A stretch of DNA of 64,000 bases from Mayamaea pseudoterrestris (taxonomy: Eukaryota > Bacillariophyta > Bacillariophyceae > Sellaphorales > Sellaphoraceae). Shown here piece after piece: positions 39,806 to 49,682 of this stretch; position 1 is the stretch's first letter, and every line of letters starts with the position of its first letter. Location: positions 1 to 64,000 of the forward strand of contig BROI01000020.1 of assembly GCA_027923505.1 (NCBI GenBank), read 5' to 3'. The notes below the pieces were generated by a model. It had not been told where the DNA came from and did not search any database. It saw only the letters and a program-made list of their open reading frames with translations. The translations under genes were made by a program, and so were the position numbers.

Positions 39806-42800
39806 ATGGCGCCAGGAACGCCAACACCACCACGGCCTCCAGTCCAAATGACGGAGGACCAGCGCATGCTCCTACAAGCTGCCGAGTTCCAGCGATCCGA
39901 AATGATCAATCGGGTGGAACGTGAACGACGCGCCAAGCTCACCCAAGCTGAGCGAGACGCCGAGGATGAAATTCGCCAGCTGTATAACGAACAACAGCAG
40001 CGGATGAAGATTGCTGCTCAGCTCAAAGCCAAGCAAGAGCAGCAGGCTGCCATCGATGACGCCGTTCGTCAGGCGATGGAAGAAGCCGCGCGTGACCGAC
40101 AGCGTGCCGTCGACGAAGCCATCGCCAAACACATGGATTCCGAAATCGCCAAAGAGATGCTACGTCAGCATCGCGCACCTGTCCAAGTGTACACGCCAAA
40201 CAAACCCATCATGGGCACTGTCGTCCAAATCTCCACCAAGGAGCGAGCGGCATGCATGGGCGGCGGTCCACCAAATGTGGATTGGTCGGGATTGGAAAAG
40301 CCAGTCGCCGACGGAGCCAAGCCAAGCAACTCGTTGATGCTTCGTCCCTTGAACGATTCAAAGCAACAAGAGCGGCAGAAAGGACTTCCAATGAAGTTTA
40401 CGTTGACGTGCAATTTGCAGCATCAACAAATGCTCTTTAAGGAACAGGCGGAGCTCTGTGGCAACGACACATATTGTTACGTCATCGACCCGCGCGATCC
40501 AACCAAGACCAAGTTGGTTAATTTCCTTCAATATTATTCGCTGTTCGAGAGCATTGAGTCGGTCAAGGAAGCCATTGCTCCTTTCGTCGCCAGCTACGAC
40601 GAATATGATCGCGGCAACGACAAGGATCTCATTAGATTCTTCAAGAATTCGTGCAACGAGGAGCTTCGCACGCGCCTGGATCATTATACCAGCGCTAGCG
40701 CCCAGGATAGCTTCTGTGTCGTCTATTTCCAAGTAATGGAGATGATTCTTCACCAATCCCGCGACTGGTACTTGAAAGTGGAACAAGAAGTCGCCGCCTA
40801 CAAGCCGCAAGCGGAGCCAGGCCAAAACATTACCACCTACATGGATGCGCTTATTATCAAAGCAAAGCCATTGATTAATGCGGGTCAGTATCCGCATTCC
40901 CTGACCACCAAAGTGTTGAAAAACCTTCTCCAAGCAGGAGGCGAGCGCTGCCTTGAAAACACTGGCGGCGAGGAGTTCATTGACGAAATGAAAGCTTGGA
41001 AAGCTAAGCATGTCATTGGCTTGAAAGCTTGCTCGAATATGACTCCAACGGATCAGGATGCTTACATGACGCGTGAGCATCTAACATTAAAGGATTTGGC
41101 GCAGGTAGCTAATACTGCTTACCGCCAGATTCATGCGGCCAATGACTGGGTTCCCGCCAAGAATCCGCGCGACAAGACTGCCATTCCGCCCACCTTTGGA
41201 GGCGTTGTTCAACTTGACAAAGCCAAGGCAAACGGAAGGGGAGCAAAGGAGGAAAAGACTTGTCACATTTGCCATAAGCCCGGCCATTTTCAGCGCGATT
41301 GCCCACAGGCAACGACTGTGAAAACTAGCAACAAGCGCGGCGCTCCCAAAGGAAATGGAAAAGGGAAGCCCAAGACTGCTCCAAAGAGTGGAAAGGGTGC
41401 TTCGTCAAAGGCCATTGACGATGTCCATCACTACCATGCGCCATGGCGGCGAATTGCTCCTTCAGCGTCGCAGCCATCTACCATTGAAAAGGGAGGAAAG
41501 ACCTACCATTGGTGCGCGCATTGCAACAAGTGGCAACTTAACCATGGCACTGACGAGCATACTGGAAGTAAATCTGCTCCGGCCGCTGCTCCCAATGGTG
41601 GTCATCTTGCTTGGTTTGATACGCCAGCTGCCTATCTAGCTATCGAGGATCCATCAGCTTGCGCCCAAGCCGCCGCTGACGCCAAAGCCCTTGCTTTAGC
41701 CAATGACGATTGTTCTCTTGAAGAAGGTGAAGAAGCTGTCATTGACGCGATTGCATCTGCCATGGTGGACGGCGAGGATGCCATTGCTTCCATTGTTGCC
41801 GATGATCCAATGATCATTGATGAGCATACGCCAGCGGCCATCGTCGCCAAGCTCTGCAATATTGAGCGCTCTCCTAGTGATGATCGCTATGAGTCTGATG
41901 TGCAGTTTGCTCGGAATGCAGCTATTCAAGCGAGGGAGCTTGCAAGTGGTGTTAACGCTCCCCCTGCAAAGATTGCTAAGTTGAATCCTGCTGCTCCAGC
42001 CTGGACGCCTCCTTTGAGCCCCAGCTCCGAGCCATCTGCCAAGCGCCCTACCAAGCCAAACAAGGTGCTTTACCGTCGCTCTCGCAGTCTCTCTCCAAGT
42101 GCACTTTCATTTGTGCTTATGATTGGATTGATTTGCTTGGTGAATTCGTGCTCAGCAGCTCGATTGGTTAAGCGCCCAGCTTCGGCCCTGCCTGTGAGCC
42201 ATTCGACTTTAAGTGAGGCATTCTTCACTGTGACTCGAACTGTTTCATCTCTTGTTCGTTCAAATAACGCAACTGAGACTCAGGCTTTGCATACTGCTGT
42301 GGCCCAGCAGTTTGCCCATACAACAGCCGCCCTTGGCGAGAGTCTCCATTTGGCTGATCAACTTGGCCATTCCATCATGACAGTTGGTTGCGAGAGCCTT
42401 TCTCTTGTCCATGTCATTGGCCGTTTGATTTACCATCATTGGCGTTTGATGGTGCCAGGGATTCTTTGGTTGACGCTCACTAGTGTCGCCATTGCCTTGA
42501 TATTTTGGAAGCCACCTGCAAAGCCTCCTCGGCATTCGGATCGACGCCATCGTCGCTTCTATCTCCATCAAGATCGCCGCAATCGTCACTCTGTTTCAAG
42601 GTTCCAACGGTTCCGTTTCTTATTCCATCGGTTTCACCGTCTCCGTCGGTTTCGGAAGCGGGTAATCCCCTGGTTTTTGCATCTCCAAGCCAAGTTCCTT
42701 GCCTTCTTGCGCGCCATTCTATGCAGGTTGCCTTCCAACGAGGGAAAACCATGGCATTTGCATGCTCGAAGACGAGGCCCAGCTCGAGTCCAACCAAGAA

Positions 42801-43066
42801 ACCGTGCTCAGCAGCATCATCGCAATGGTCGAAACCATGGACAGCACTCACGCCCAAGTCCAAACCAAGCGCAGCGCCATCGCCAGCGTCCTCGCCAAGG
42901 CCCAGACCAAAGCCAAGTGCCGCGCCGTCGCCCAGCTCGCGACCAACCATGGCGCCCTCGGACTGCCCACGCAGTTGCCGTTGCTCCGCCCTTGGTAATT
43001 AATGCTCGCGCTGAGGCTCTCCGTTCAACTTTTCGACAAGCTCAAGCTGCCCAATCAAGTGAATGA
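39806..43066 (+). CDS. Gag polyprotein of element 1, with C-terminal membrane module
   Basis: Structural protein of element 1, 1,086 residues, ATG in a good context (taccatgg) 107 bases after the LTR. Domains seen: a charged, Gln/Glu/Arg-rich predicted coiled coil (about 15-122); the copia-like capsid region (about 200-460); a CCHC zinc knuckle at C486, C489, H494, C499 (CX2CX4HX4C) followed by a basic Gly/Lys tract; a second putative zinc site C570, C573, H580, H585. The C-terminal third is unexpected: a hydrophobic signal-like segment (about 766-783, ending SCSAA), roughly 97 residues with an N-x-T site (NNATET), a second hydrophobic segment (about 881-901, GILWLTLTSVAIALIF), then a long Arg/His-rich tail. 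The final 65 bases overlap pol, which lies in the +1 frame. Gag identity is firm; the membrane topology is inferred from composition. Confidence 0.9.
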   Translation: MAPGTPTPPRPPVQMTEDQRMLLQAAEFQRSEMINRVERERRAKLTQAERDAEDEIRQLYNEQQQRMKIAAQLKAKQEQQAAIDDAVRQAMEEAARDRQRAVDEAIAKHMDSEIAKEMLRQHRAPVQVYTPNKPIMGTVVQISTKERAACMGGGPPNVDWSGLEKPVADGAKPSNSLMLRPLNDSKQQERQKGLPMKFTLTCNLQHQQMLFKEQAELCGNDTYCYVIDPRDPTKTKLVNFLQYYSLFESIESVKEAIAPFVASYDEYDRGNDKDLIRFFKNSCNEELRTRLDHYTSASAQDSFCVVYFQVMEMILHQSRDWYLKVEQEVAAYKPQAEPGQNITTYMDALIIKAKPLINAGQYPHSLTTKVLKNLLQAGGERCLENTGGEEFIDEMKAWKAKHVIGLKACSNMTPTDQDAYMTREHLTLKDLAQVANTAYRQIHAANDWVPAKNPRDKTAIPPTFGGVVQLDKAKANGRGAKEEKTCHICHKPGHFQRDCPQATTVKTSNKRGAPKGNGKGKPKTAPKSGKGASSKAIDDVHHYHAPWRRIAPSASQPSTIEKGGKTYHWCAHCNKWQLNHGTDEHTGSKSAPAAAPNGGHLAWFDTPAAYLAIEDPSACAQAAADAKALALANDDCSLEEGEEAVIDAIASAMVDGEDAIASIVADDPMIIDEHTPAAIVAKLCNIERSPSDDRYESDVQFARNAAIQARELASGVNAPPAKIAKLNPAAPAWTPPLSPSSEPSAKRPTKPNKVLYRRSRSLSPSALSFVLMIGLICLVNSCSAARLVKRPASALPVSHSTLSEAFFTVTRTVSSLVRSNNATETQALHTAVAQQFAHTTAALGESLHLADQLGHSIMTVGCESLSLVHVIGRLIYHHWRLMVPGILWLTLTSVAIALIFWKPPAKPPRHSDRRHRRFYLHQDRRNRHSVSRFQRFRFLFHRFHRLRRFRKRVIPWFLHLQAKFLAFLRAILCRLPSNEGKPWHLHARRRGPARVQPRNRAQQHHRNGRNHGQHSRPSPNQAQRHRQRPRQGPDQSQVPRRRPARDQPWRPRTAHAVAVAPPLVINARAEALRSTFRQAQAAQSSE
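42999..43066 (+). other. Gag/Pol overlap, candidate +1 frameshift window
   Basis: The Gag frame stays open to the TGA at 43,064; the Pol frame opens after a TAA at 42,996. Any Gag-Pol fusion must therefore shift +1 (or -2) inside these 68 bases. The sequence at the Gag end is gtgaatgagg: with a UGA in the A site, slipping one base forward gives GAG, the first Pol codons then reading E-A-Y-E-N. Stop-codon-stimulated +1 shifting is known in antizyme and RF2 genes. Alternatively Pol starts at its own ATG (43,002). Confidence 0.5.
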
Positions 43067-46000
43067 GGCTTACGAGAATATGATCAGTGACCGCCTTCGC
43101 GCCCAAGAGGAAGATTGGAACGCATGGCTAAATGATACGCTTCTTTATCAATATGAAGAGCGCCATCGGATTCGCAATCGAGATTGGCGTAATGATCCAT
43201 TGATTACAACGCCTGATGGAGTCACCTACTTCAGTATAGCTCATGCAGATCGGGAGCGGCAAGCCAGTCGGCGTCAACCATTCCGCTTTAAAACTGACAA
43301 GGCGCCAACGCCTTTGCCTCCACCAGTGCCGCAAGCTTCAATTCAATCAATTGATCCAATGCCACAAGAGGTGTTTGCGTCTGTTGTGTTTGGGGATTTT
43401 TCAGATTTCGACGATTTTGGAGAAGCCTACCAAGCGTCCCACTTGGAATCTGCCCAGCCGAATATACCAACATTGAGCCAATCTCTCTTTAACAATAAAT
43501 ATCGCAAGTCCCCGCCAGCACCACCGTGCAAGGAGAAGGACAAGATGCTGCCAGTAATCTGGGATTCAGGAGCAAGCATCTCCATTTCGCCAAGCCGTGA
43601 CGACTTTGTTGGCCCCATTCAGCCAGCGCCAAGTGTTCGTTTGAATGGTCTCTTCAAAGATGGTCGAGTTAAAGGCAAAGGGTTTGTCGCCTGGAGCTTT
43701 CTTGACAATGGAGGCATGCTTCGCACAGTAAAGGTTCCAGCATACTGGATTCCTGAGGCCAAAGTGCATCTTTTGAGTATGCCAGGATTGCTGCAACAGT
43801 ATCCAAATGAAGTTATATATGCCGATCGCCGAGCTATCTACTTGAGCGGTTCTGTGGAGCGAGTCCACAAGGATGGCTCTATAACGAATGATGGTGTTGA
43901 GGCTCCAATTGATCCTCTTACCAACTTGCCGACTGCTATCGCATACGATCTCAGTGGCATGCCAAGTTCTTACAATGCTGGCGAGGCGCCTTTGCCTCCG
44001 CCTGGTCCTGGTCCTGGTCCAGCACCTGCTCAGCAGCCGCCGCGCGGTCCACCGCCAGCTGATGGTCCTCCAAGTGATGGAGGAGCAAGTGCGCCCACAA
44101 GACGCCCTCGCCGTGAGCCAAGACCACCGCCAAGCCAAAGCTCCACCGTCGCCAGCTCGAATACCAACTTGTCTGAGGCTGAAAAGGAATTGCTCCGTTG
44201 GCATTTCCGTCTTGGCCATTTGAACTTTAAAACCATTCAGTTTCTAATGCGTGGTGGAACGCTTGCTAACTCTGAGTCGGCACGCCGTCTCCATAGAGCT
44301 TGCGCAACTTTGCAGCCATGTCCCAAGTGCACTGCCTGCATGTACGCCAAGCAGCGAGTGCGTTCCTCTCCTGGTCAAACAACCAAAGTTGTTAAAGACC
44401 GAGTTGATGCTTTGCGCCGAGACAATCTTCTCCCAGGCCAGCGCATCTCCGTTGATCACTTTGTTTGCTCAACAAAAGGACGCCTTTTCTCCTCGCGTGG
44501 CAAGACAAAGGAAACTGCCATGAACACAGGCGGTTGTGTGTTTGTTGATCATGCATCCGGCTACGTTCATCTTGAGCTGCAACAGCATTTAAATACGGAT
44601 GATACATTAAGATCTAAAGAAGCTTTCGAGTTGTTCTGCCGTGATGTTGGAGTCATTCCCCTCGAGTATCTCTCCGACAATGGTGGTGCCTTTACGTCAC
44701 AAGGCTTCTCCAAGCATCTTACAACTTTCCATCAAGTCAGTGCGCTTGCTGGAGTCGGCGCTCACCATCATAATGGGATTGCCGAGCGTTGCATACAGAC
44801 CATTATGTCTATTTCGCGTGCCATGTTGATGCATGCTAAGATCCATTGGCCCGATGTCGCTGATGTTTCACTTTGGCCCATGGTCACCAAGCATGCCGTG
44901 TATCTTTGGAACAAGGTCCCTAATCTACAGAGCGGCCTTTCTCCCCAAGATATCTTTACTCGCACTCGATGGCCCCATTCCAAGTTCCATGACTTGCACG
45001 TTTGGGGGTCTCCAGTGTATGTTCTTGATAAAACGATATCGGACGGCCACAAGTTGCCCCGCTGGCAGCCGCGGTCCCATTGCTGCATCTTTGTTGGAAT
45101 GAGTGAAGCCCACGCGAGCTCCGTTCCTTTGGTTTTAAATCCGCACTCGGGCGCCATTACGCCGCAGTTTCACGTCGTCTTTGATGATTGGTTTGCCACT
45201 GTGGCTGTAACTGAGTCGCAAATGCCGGATTTTGCATCCACAGAGTGGTATAATCTCTTTGGAAACACGTCTCTTCAATATATCCCATTGGATGATGAAG
45301 ATGAAGCCATAGCTTCTGCTGAATTCGAGGCTGAGCCTGCCGTCTCCACTCGAGCGGATGCTGTTCGTGATGCTTTTGAGCGCCATGCTCCTCCTCGAGA
45401 TTTGCAAGTCCCTCCTCCTGCTGAGTTGCCAGCGCCGCCTTCGTCGGCACCAAGCCAAGAGCCCGCCCAAGCGAGGGAGCCCGAGTCTCCGAGGGAGCTT
45501 CCAATTGAAGTGCAAGATGAATCTTCGCCTCCGAGGGAGCTGCCGGCTGATCCATCGCCATCTTCGGTCTCCAACAATGAGTCTCCGAGGGAGAATCCTA
45601 CAGCTCCAACAGCTACGCCAAGTACTCGCCGTTCCAGTCGCGCCACTAAGAAGCCATCCCGCCTCTCTTACGACGCCTCCGGAGCCCAAATCGAGTCAGT
45701 TTGTGACGCCAGTTTCGTCTCCTACTTTGCTGCTTTTAATATTGCTGCTCCAGCCCTCTACAAGGCTGCCGCATCGGATCCAGATACTTTAACTTGGGAT
45801 CAAGCCATGGCTGATCATGCTCATGTAAAGCATTGGCAAGCTGCCGCCGAGAAGGAGATTCAATCGTTGGAGTCCAAAGGAACATGGACTGAAGTCCCCA
45901 AATCGGAAGCCAAGACCAAAATTCTTCCGGGTACTTGGGTCTTTCGCCGTAAGCGCTCCCCAGATGGGACGTTTAAGAAATACAAAGCTCGCTATTGCGT

Positions 46001-47357
46001 TCGAGGTGATCTGCAAGAAGGCGACTTTGAAACGTACGCACCAGTTGTGGCATGGTCGACCATCCGATTGATGTTGATTCTAGCCCTTAACCTTAACTGG
46101 TATGCCTGCTCCACGGATTTTGCCAGTGCATTTGTCCAAGCCGAGCTCCATGACCCAGTGTGGATCCATCTCCCTCGAGGTTTTCACACAAGTAAAGGCC
46201 CCGGCATGTGTTTGCGCCTCCTAAAGAGTCTTTACGGATTGACTGTAGCCCCTCGGCTATGGTTTGAGCATTTGAAGGCAGCCCTCATCAAGCTCGGTCT
46301 GAAACAAAGCTACTTTGATCCTTGTTTGTTCTATGGAAAGAACTTGGTGATGTGTTGCTTCGTGGACGACTCCATCTTTGTCGCTAAGACATGCAAGCTT
46401 GTCGATGCCTTCATTGAAAAGCTTCGCGCTCTCGGTTTTGAGCTTACCAAGGAAGACACCCTATGTGAATACCTTGGAATCAAAATGGAGCGCGACGACA
46501 AGGCAGGTACCATTACCTTGACCCAGCCAGGTTTAATTGACAAGATTGTTGCTTCTGCCAATATGACGCATTGCAATCCAACTTTGACACCAACAAGTCT
46601 CTTGGCTCTCGGCTCGGATCCCCATGGTCCCGGCATGAAGGAAACTTGGGGCTACTCGTCCATTGTTGGAATGCTTCTTTACTTGTCAATCAATACTCGA
46701 CCCGACATCGCATACGCTGTCAGTCAAGCTGCCCGGTTCAATGCTGCTCCAAAGCAGTCTCATGCCGCTGCAGTTAAAATGATTGTGCGCTACCTCAAAG
46801 GCACGCGCAATCATGGTACAGTTATCAAGCCAACGGGAACTCTCGCCTTAGATCTCTACGTTGATGCTGATTTTGCCGGTCTCCATCGACGGGAACCAGA
46901 TGAATTGCCAGTCTCAGTTCGATCCCGCACTGGGTACATCATCTTGCTGTCTGGTTGTCCGTTAGTGTGGAAATCCCAGTTGCAGACGGAGATTTCGCTC
47001 TCGACCCTTGAAGCCGAGTACAGCGCTCTCTCCTTTGCCCTCAAGACTTTGCTTCCTTTAAAGCGAATTCTATCCGAGGTGATTGCCGTTCTAGATGTGC
47101 CATCTCCTCTCAAGACTTCCATCAAGGCTCGCGTCTTTGAAGACAATCAAGGCGCCTACTATTTAGCCATCAACCACAAGTTGACAAACCGCACTAAGTA
47201 CTTTCTGGTCAAGTTCCATTGGTTCTGGAGCCATTACAAGCGCGGTGAATTTGAAGTCCTTAAGGTCGACACGACCAACCAGTTAGCAGACTATCTGACA
47301 AAGGGCCTCCCACGTGATTCCTTCATCAAGAATCGCTTAGCTGTCCAGCGCAATTAA
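43002..47357 (+). CDS. Pol polyprotein of element 1 (PR-IN-RT-RNase H)
   Basis: 1,451 codons, uninterrupted. Aspartic protease with DSGAS at D188. GAG-pre-integrase zinc region with WHFRLGHLN and CPKCTAC (about 400-450). Integrase core with D in SVDHF (about 485), D in LSDNGG (about 559) and E in GIAER 36 residues on, i.e. 35 intervening (DD35E). A Pro/Ser/Arg-rich linker (about 780-890) separates integrase from reverse transcriptase, which has TWVFRRK, YAPVV, SLYGL and the catalytic FVDD (D1122/D1123; copia more often has YVDD). RNase H has YVDADFAG and LEAEYSAL (about 1,286-1,340). The PR-IN-RT-RH order defines Ty1/copia. All catalytic residues are present, so the enzyme set looks competent. 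Whether it is expressed by frameshift from Gag or by its own start is unresolved. Confidence 0.95.
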   Translation: MLALRLSVQLFDKLKLPNQVNEAYENMISDRLRAQEEDWNAWLNDTLLYQYEERHRIRNRDWRNDPLITTPDGVTYFSIAHADRERQASRRQPFRFKTDKAPTPLPPPVPQASIQSIDPMPQEVFASVVFGDFSDFDDFGEAYQASHLESAQPNIPTLSQSLFNNKYRKSPPAPPCKEKDKMLPVIWDSGASISISPSRDDFVGPIQPAPSVRLNGLFKDGRVKGKGFVAWSFLDNGGMLRTVKVPAYWIPEAKVHLLSMPGLLQQYPNEVIYADRRAIYLSGSVERVHKDGSITNDGVEAPIDPLTNLPTAIAYDLSGMPSSYNAGEAPLPPPGPGPGPAPAQQPPRGPPPADGPPSDGGASAPTRRPRREPRPPPSQSSTVASSNTNLSEAEKELLRWHFRLGHLNFKTIQFLMRGGTLANSESARRLHRACATLQPCPKCTACMYAKQRVRSSPGQTTKVVKDRVDALRRDNLLPGQRISVDHFVCSTKGRLFSSRGKTKETAMNTGGCVFVDHASGYVHLELQQHLNTDDTLRSKEAFELFCRDVGVIPLEYLSDNGGAFTSQGFSKHLTTFHQVSALAGVGAHHHNGIAERCIQTIMSISRAMLMHAKIHWPDVADVSLWPMVTKHAVYLWNKVPNLQSGLSPQDIFTRTRWPHSKFHDLHVWGSPVYVLDKTISDGHKLPRWQPRSHCCIFVGMSEAHASSVPLVLNPHSGAITPQFHVVFDDWFATVAVTESQMPDFASTEWYNLFGNTSLQYIPLDDEDEAIASAEFEAEPAVSTRADAVRDAFERHAPPRDLQVPPPAELPAPPSSAPSQEPAQAREPESPRELPIEVQDESSPPRELPADPSPSSVSNNESPRENPTAPTATPSTRRSSRATKKPSRLSYDASGAQIESVCDASFVSYFAAFNIAAPALYKAAASDPDTLTWDQAMADHAHVKHWQAAAEKEIQSLESKGTWTEVPKSEAKTKILPGTWVFRRKRSPDGTFKKYKARYCVRGDLQEGDFETYAPVVAWSTIRLMLILALNLNWYACSTDFASAFVQAELHDPVWIHLPRGFHTSKGPGMCLRLLKSLYGLTVAPRLWFEHLKAALIKLGLKQSYFDPCLFYGKNLVMCCFVDDSIFVAKTCKLVDAFIEKLRALGFELTKEDTLCEYLGIKMERDDKAGTITLTQPGLIDKIVASANMTHCNPTLTPTSLLALGSDPHGPGMKETWGYSSIVGMLLYLSINTRPDIAYAVSQAARFNAAPKQSHAAAVKMIVRYLKGTRNHGTVIKPTGTLALDLYVDADFAGLHRREPDELPVSVRSRTGYIILLSGCPLVWKSQLQTEISLSTLEAEYSALSFALKTLLPLKRILSEVIAVLDVPSPLKTSIKARVFEDNQGAYYLAINHKLTNRTKYFLVKFHWFWSHYKRGEFEVLKVDTTNQLADYLTKGLPRDSFIKNRLAVQRN

Positions 47358-47370
47358 CCCAGCACGAGAT

Positions 47371-47380
47371 AGCGAGGGAG
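47371..47380 (+). other. Polypurine tract of element 1
   Basis: agcgagggag lies immediately before the first base of the 3' LTR (agtcgaag), 13 bases after the pol stop codon. It is the expected plus-strand primer site and is the main reason for placing the LTR start at agtcgaag. Confidence 0.7.
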
Positions 47381-47687
47381 AGTCGAAGTTGAAGGTGTAT
47401 CCTACCTTCCTACCGAGGTGCAAGCACCTCTCTTACTATATGTGTAAGTTGACGCCCCAACGGCATCGTGGACGAGCAATCGTGATGCCCACGATGGGCG
47501 AGCGAGGTAAATCAATAGCAGTTAATTAAATCCTCTCAGTTAATCACCAACGCCTTCGTTGTTGTAGCAGTTGCAATTACTCGAGTCCTTTGCTCTTGTT
47601 GTTGCTCTTAATAACAGTCTCCATTCAATCCTATTGAGTGAGAAGCATTTGCTAGTGCAGCCATTGCTGTCGCTGGAAATCTTCACT
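47381..47687 (+). repeat. 3' LTR of element 1
   Basis: 307 bp, matching 39,393-39,698 with one extra T. The last shared base is the t of cttcact; the unique flank tagagtagc follows. The LTR end is 125 bp from the stop codon of the malate dehydrogenase gene on the opposite strand, so LTR transcription would run into that gene's 3' end as antisense. Confidence 0.93.
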
Positions 47688-47812
47688 TAGAGTAGCTAAT
47701 CTCTCGGTTATATCGAACGCAACAAAGTGACAATAAGCTGTGCGAGAAACTCTGGCGCAGGTTTAACTTGTATCTACAGTTCAATCTGCTTGAAGATTCC
47801 CGTAATAGTATC

Positions 47813-49144
<1,332 letters not shown>

Positions 49145-49682
49145 GCTATTTGAAATGATTGATTGCAGATGCAGCTGATATTGATGCAATACTTGGCAGA
49201 CGACTTGATGTTTTGTGCGAGTGGAACGAGAGGAAGGACGAGCGTCGAACGACGCGGCGCGTCACGCTCCAAAAGATCCGAACCCGAATCCAATTTCGGG
49301 TTCACGTGCTTCCACTTAGGGTTCAGCATGCTCACCGCAGCGTCTGTCCGCCAGCCGCACGTCCCAGGCGTTGATGCGCGCGCGCTGCGGCATGTTGCTT
49401 CCGCTGCGAGCCGCTAGCAACGTTTGCAAGGCAGAGCCAAATTGACCTTCATTCGGCATACTAAACAAGAGCAACGATACAACTGGACTTGCTTAGCGCC
49501 GTGTTTCCATTGCTTGTCTTAAATTCTGGTCCAGCGCCGGCAGCTGATTCTCAGTTTCACGAAACGTTTCACGCTTCCACGTTGCTCGCCATTTTTACTT
49601 GGGTTCGTTCACATCCGACGGTTCCTAATTCAAACACGACTACGCTTGTTTCACACTACTAGTCCATATACAATTATTCAAA
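49145..49682. promoter_or_regulatory. Divergent MDH / XPO1 promoter interval
   Basis: 538 bp between the MDH ATG (-) and the XPO1 ATG (+), which must hold both promoters. I see no clear TATA box for either. A perfect 9-bp inverted repeat, gaacccgaa (49,280-49,288) and ttcgggttc (49,295-49,303), has a 6-base spacer, and its last base begins a palindromic CACGTG (49,303-49,308), a bZIP/bHLH-type core. Both genes are constitutive housekeeping genes, so co-regulation is plausible but inferred. Confidence 0.5.

Larger units (their letters stand above)
39393..47687 (+). mobile_element. Ty1/copia-type LTR retrotransposon, full length (element 1)
   Basis: Complete element of about 8.3 kb: 306-bp 5' LTR, primer-binding site, Gag ORF (1,086 codons), Pol ORF (protease, integrase, RT, RNase H in copia order), polypurine tract, 307-bp 3' LTR. 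The LTRs differ by a single T indel and both ORFs are intact, so insertion is recent. The left flank is satellite and the right flank is the unique 3' flank of the malate dehydrogenase gene. The five bases on each side (ccctg and tagag) do not match, so no target-site duplication is seen. Domain order places it in Ty1/copia; the second zinc-binding motif in Gag resembles diatom copia elements as I know them. Confidence 0.96.

Noticed and set aside
42505-43002. Separate Ser/Pro-rich protein in the third frame of element 1
   Set aside because: No start context or domain; it overlaps Gag fully and its composition is explained by the skewed base content.
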